Notes under the pieces: generated by a model
Told to the model about the DNA's origin: nothing
Databases searched by the model: none
The model's input: only the letters and a program-made list of their open reading frames with translations
Shown: in pieces, positions 7,789 to 8,202 of the stretch
Numbering within the stretch: the stretch's first letter is position 1
How the letters are laid out: every line of letters begins with the position of its first letter
Origin: Planctomycetaceae bacterium
Lineage (GTDB): Bacteria > Planctomycetota > Planctomycetia > Planctomycetales > Planctomycetaceae
Direction: 5' to 3'
Length of the DNA: 8,202 bases
Assembly: GCA_003503535.1 (NCBI GenBank)
Contig: DOCI01000351.1
Location: 3,299 to 11,500, forward strand
Position numbers and translations under genes: made by a program

Positions 7789-8142
7789 GATCGTCTCGTA
7801 AGATATTGGGGGACATTGATTTTGACGGCTTCGCTGAGCACCTCGGGCTGTTTCAGCTCATTGTTTTTGTCAAAAGAATACAGTGTGCGATTTGGAGGGC
7901 CACTCATCGAAAAGCGGCTTTGGAGAATTGTTCAAATGCCATAGGTAAACCATCGTTAGGCGGCATCTCCGATTGATCATCGTGGGAAAGATTACGGATT
8001 GCTGCCATACCTGCCGAAATCTGTTCGCCCTGGTCATCGATCATGGGATTTCGACGATCTGAAGGGCTTCGAATGTGCCTGTGATTTCATGAACACTCAA
8101 CGCCTGTTGAGACCTACATGAGCGTGCGCGATTTTTGGACAC
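7758..8142 (-). pseudogene. chain of three short overlapping frames: decayed gene or coupled tiny genes
   Basis: Three minus-strand frames follow each other. Frame A (8142-8041) has a GTG start and 33 residues, containing HEITGTFEALQIVEIP. Frame B (8044-7904) has an ATG start and 46 residues, beginning MIDDQGEQISAGMAA. Frame C (7907-7758) has an ATG start and 49 residues, beginning MSGPPNRTLYSFDKNNEL. A and B overlap by ATGA, and so do B and C. Such overlaps are typical of translational coupling, but two -1 shifts in a row also fit a decayed gene. Near the end of C the other two frames are also protein-like (GIQPLLYKIDRE; YETILEFNRYC), which favours frameshift decay. Upstream, a 20-codon frame (8176-8114, beginning MQHIERISHF) has AAGGA at 8181-8185. 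I recognise no family in any frame. The coding nature of this stretch is a guess from frame content and order. Confidence 0.3.
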
Positions 8143-8202
8143 TCATGAAATGAGAGATTCGCTCGATATGCTGCATCAAATCCTTAAATGATCAGTGATT
8201 TT

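Larger units (their letters stand above)
7608..8202. other. 595-base stretch without a long gene, upstream of the fusion kinase
   Basis: No reading frame above about 60 codons is present on either strand. The first 80 bases (7608-7690) are AT-rich and should hold the kinase promoter. TATAAT (7616-7621, minus strand) and TATAAA (7642-7647, minus strand) are possible -10 boxes, but neither has a convincing -35 at 16-18 bases. Farther out are the inverted repeat at 7741-7788 and the chain of short minus-strand frames at 7758-8142, listed separately. I see no tRNA, riboswitch or other RNA gene that I can support. Confidence 0.6.

Overview
The window is most likely from a bacterial chromosome, and a member of the Planctomycetota is the best guess. 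The grounds are a moderate base composition (roughly half GC by eye), weak or absent Shine-Dalgarno sequences on the large minus-strand genes, an attC-like junction of a kind I recall from planctomycete cassette regions, and a very long CheB-CheR-histidine kinase fusion. This assignment is inference; no rRNA or other marker gene is present.

Left part, plus strand (about 1-1424). After an ambiguous gene tail at the left edge and a good sigma70-like promoter (75-104) there are two small accessory genes. The first encodes a predicted exported protein of unknown function (198-788). The second encodes a GNAT acetyltransferase of the YhbS-like type (888-1424). The stop codon of the first gene lies inside an attC-like imperfect inverted repeat (784-870). 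This suggests the pair are former integron-type gene cassettes. A good ribosome binding site places the acetyltransferase start at GTG 888, just after this element.

Right part, minus strand (1585-7607). Three genes run in the same direction. The first is a 1381-residue hybrid sensor kinase with the order CheB methylesterase, CheR methyltransferase, PAS-like domain, heptad-repeat coiled coil, two PAS domains, HisKA, HATPase and receiver. Seven bases after it comes a second, stand-alone CheB-type methylesterase without a receiver domain. After 91 bases comes an exported serine hydrolase of the beta-lactamase/PBP4B-like family. The kinase and lone CheB are almost certainly cotranscribed and form an orphan chemosensory-type signalling unit, since no receptor, CheA or CheW gene is in the window. 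The hydrolase may belong to the same transcript or may be independent. It converges on the acetyltransferase gene.

Right edge (7608-8202). These 595 bases carry no long reading frame. On the minus strand there is a chain of short frames joined by two ATGA overlaps, followed by a perfect 10-base inverted repeat. It may be a decayed gene or a set of coupled tiny genes; I do not recognise it.

I found no CRISPR array, tRNA, rRNA, insertion sequence or defence island. The window does not show a clearly new system. Its most unusual features are the duplicated CheB activity beside the fusion kinase, the attC-like junction and the unexplained frame chain at the right edge.
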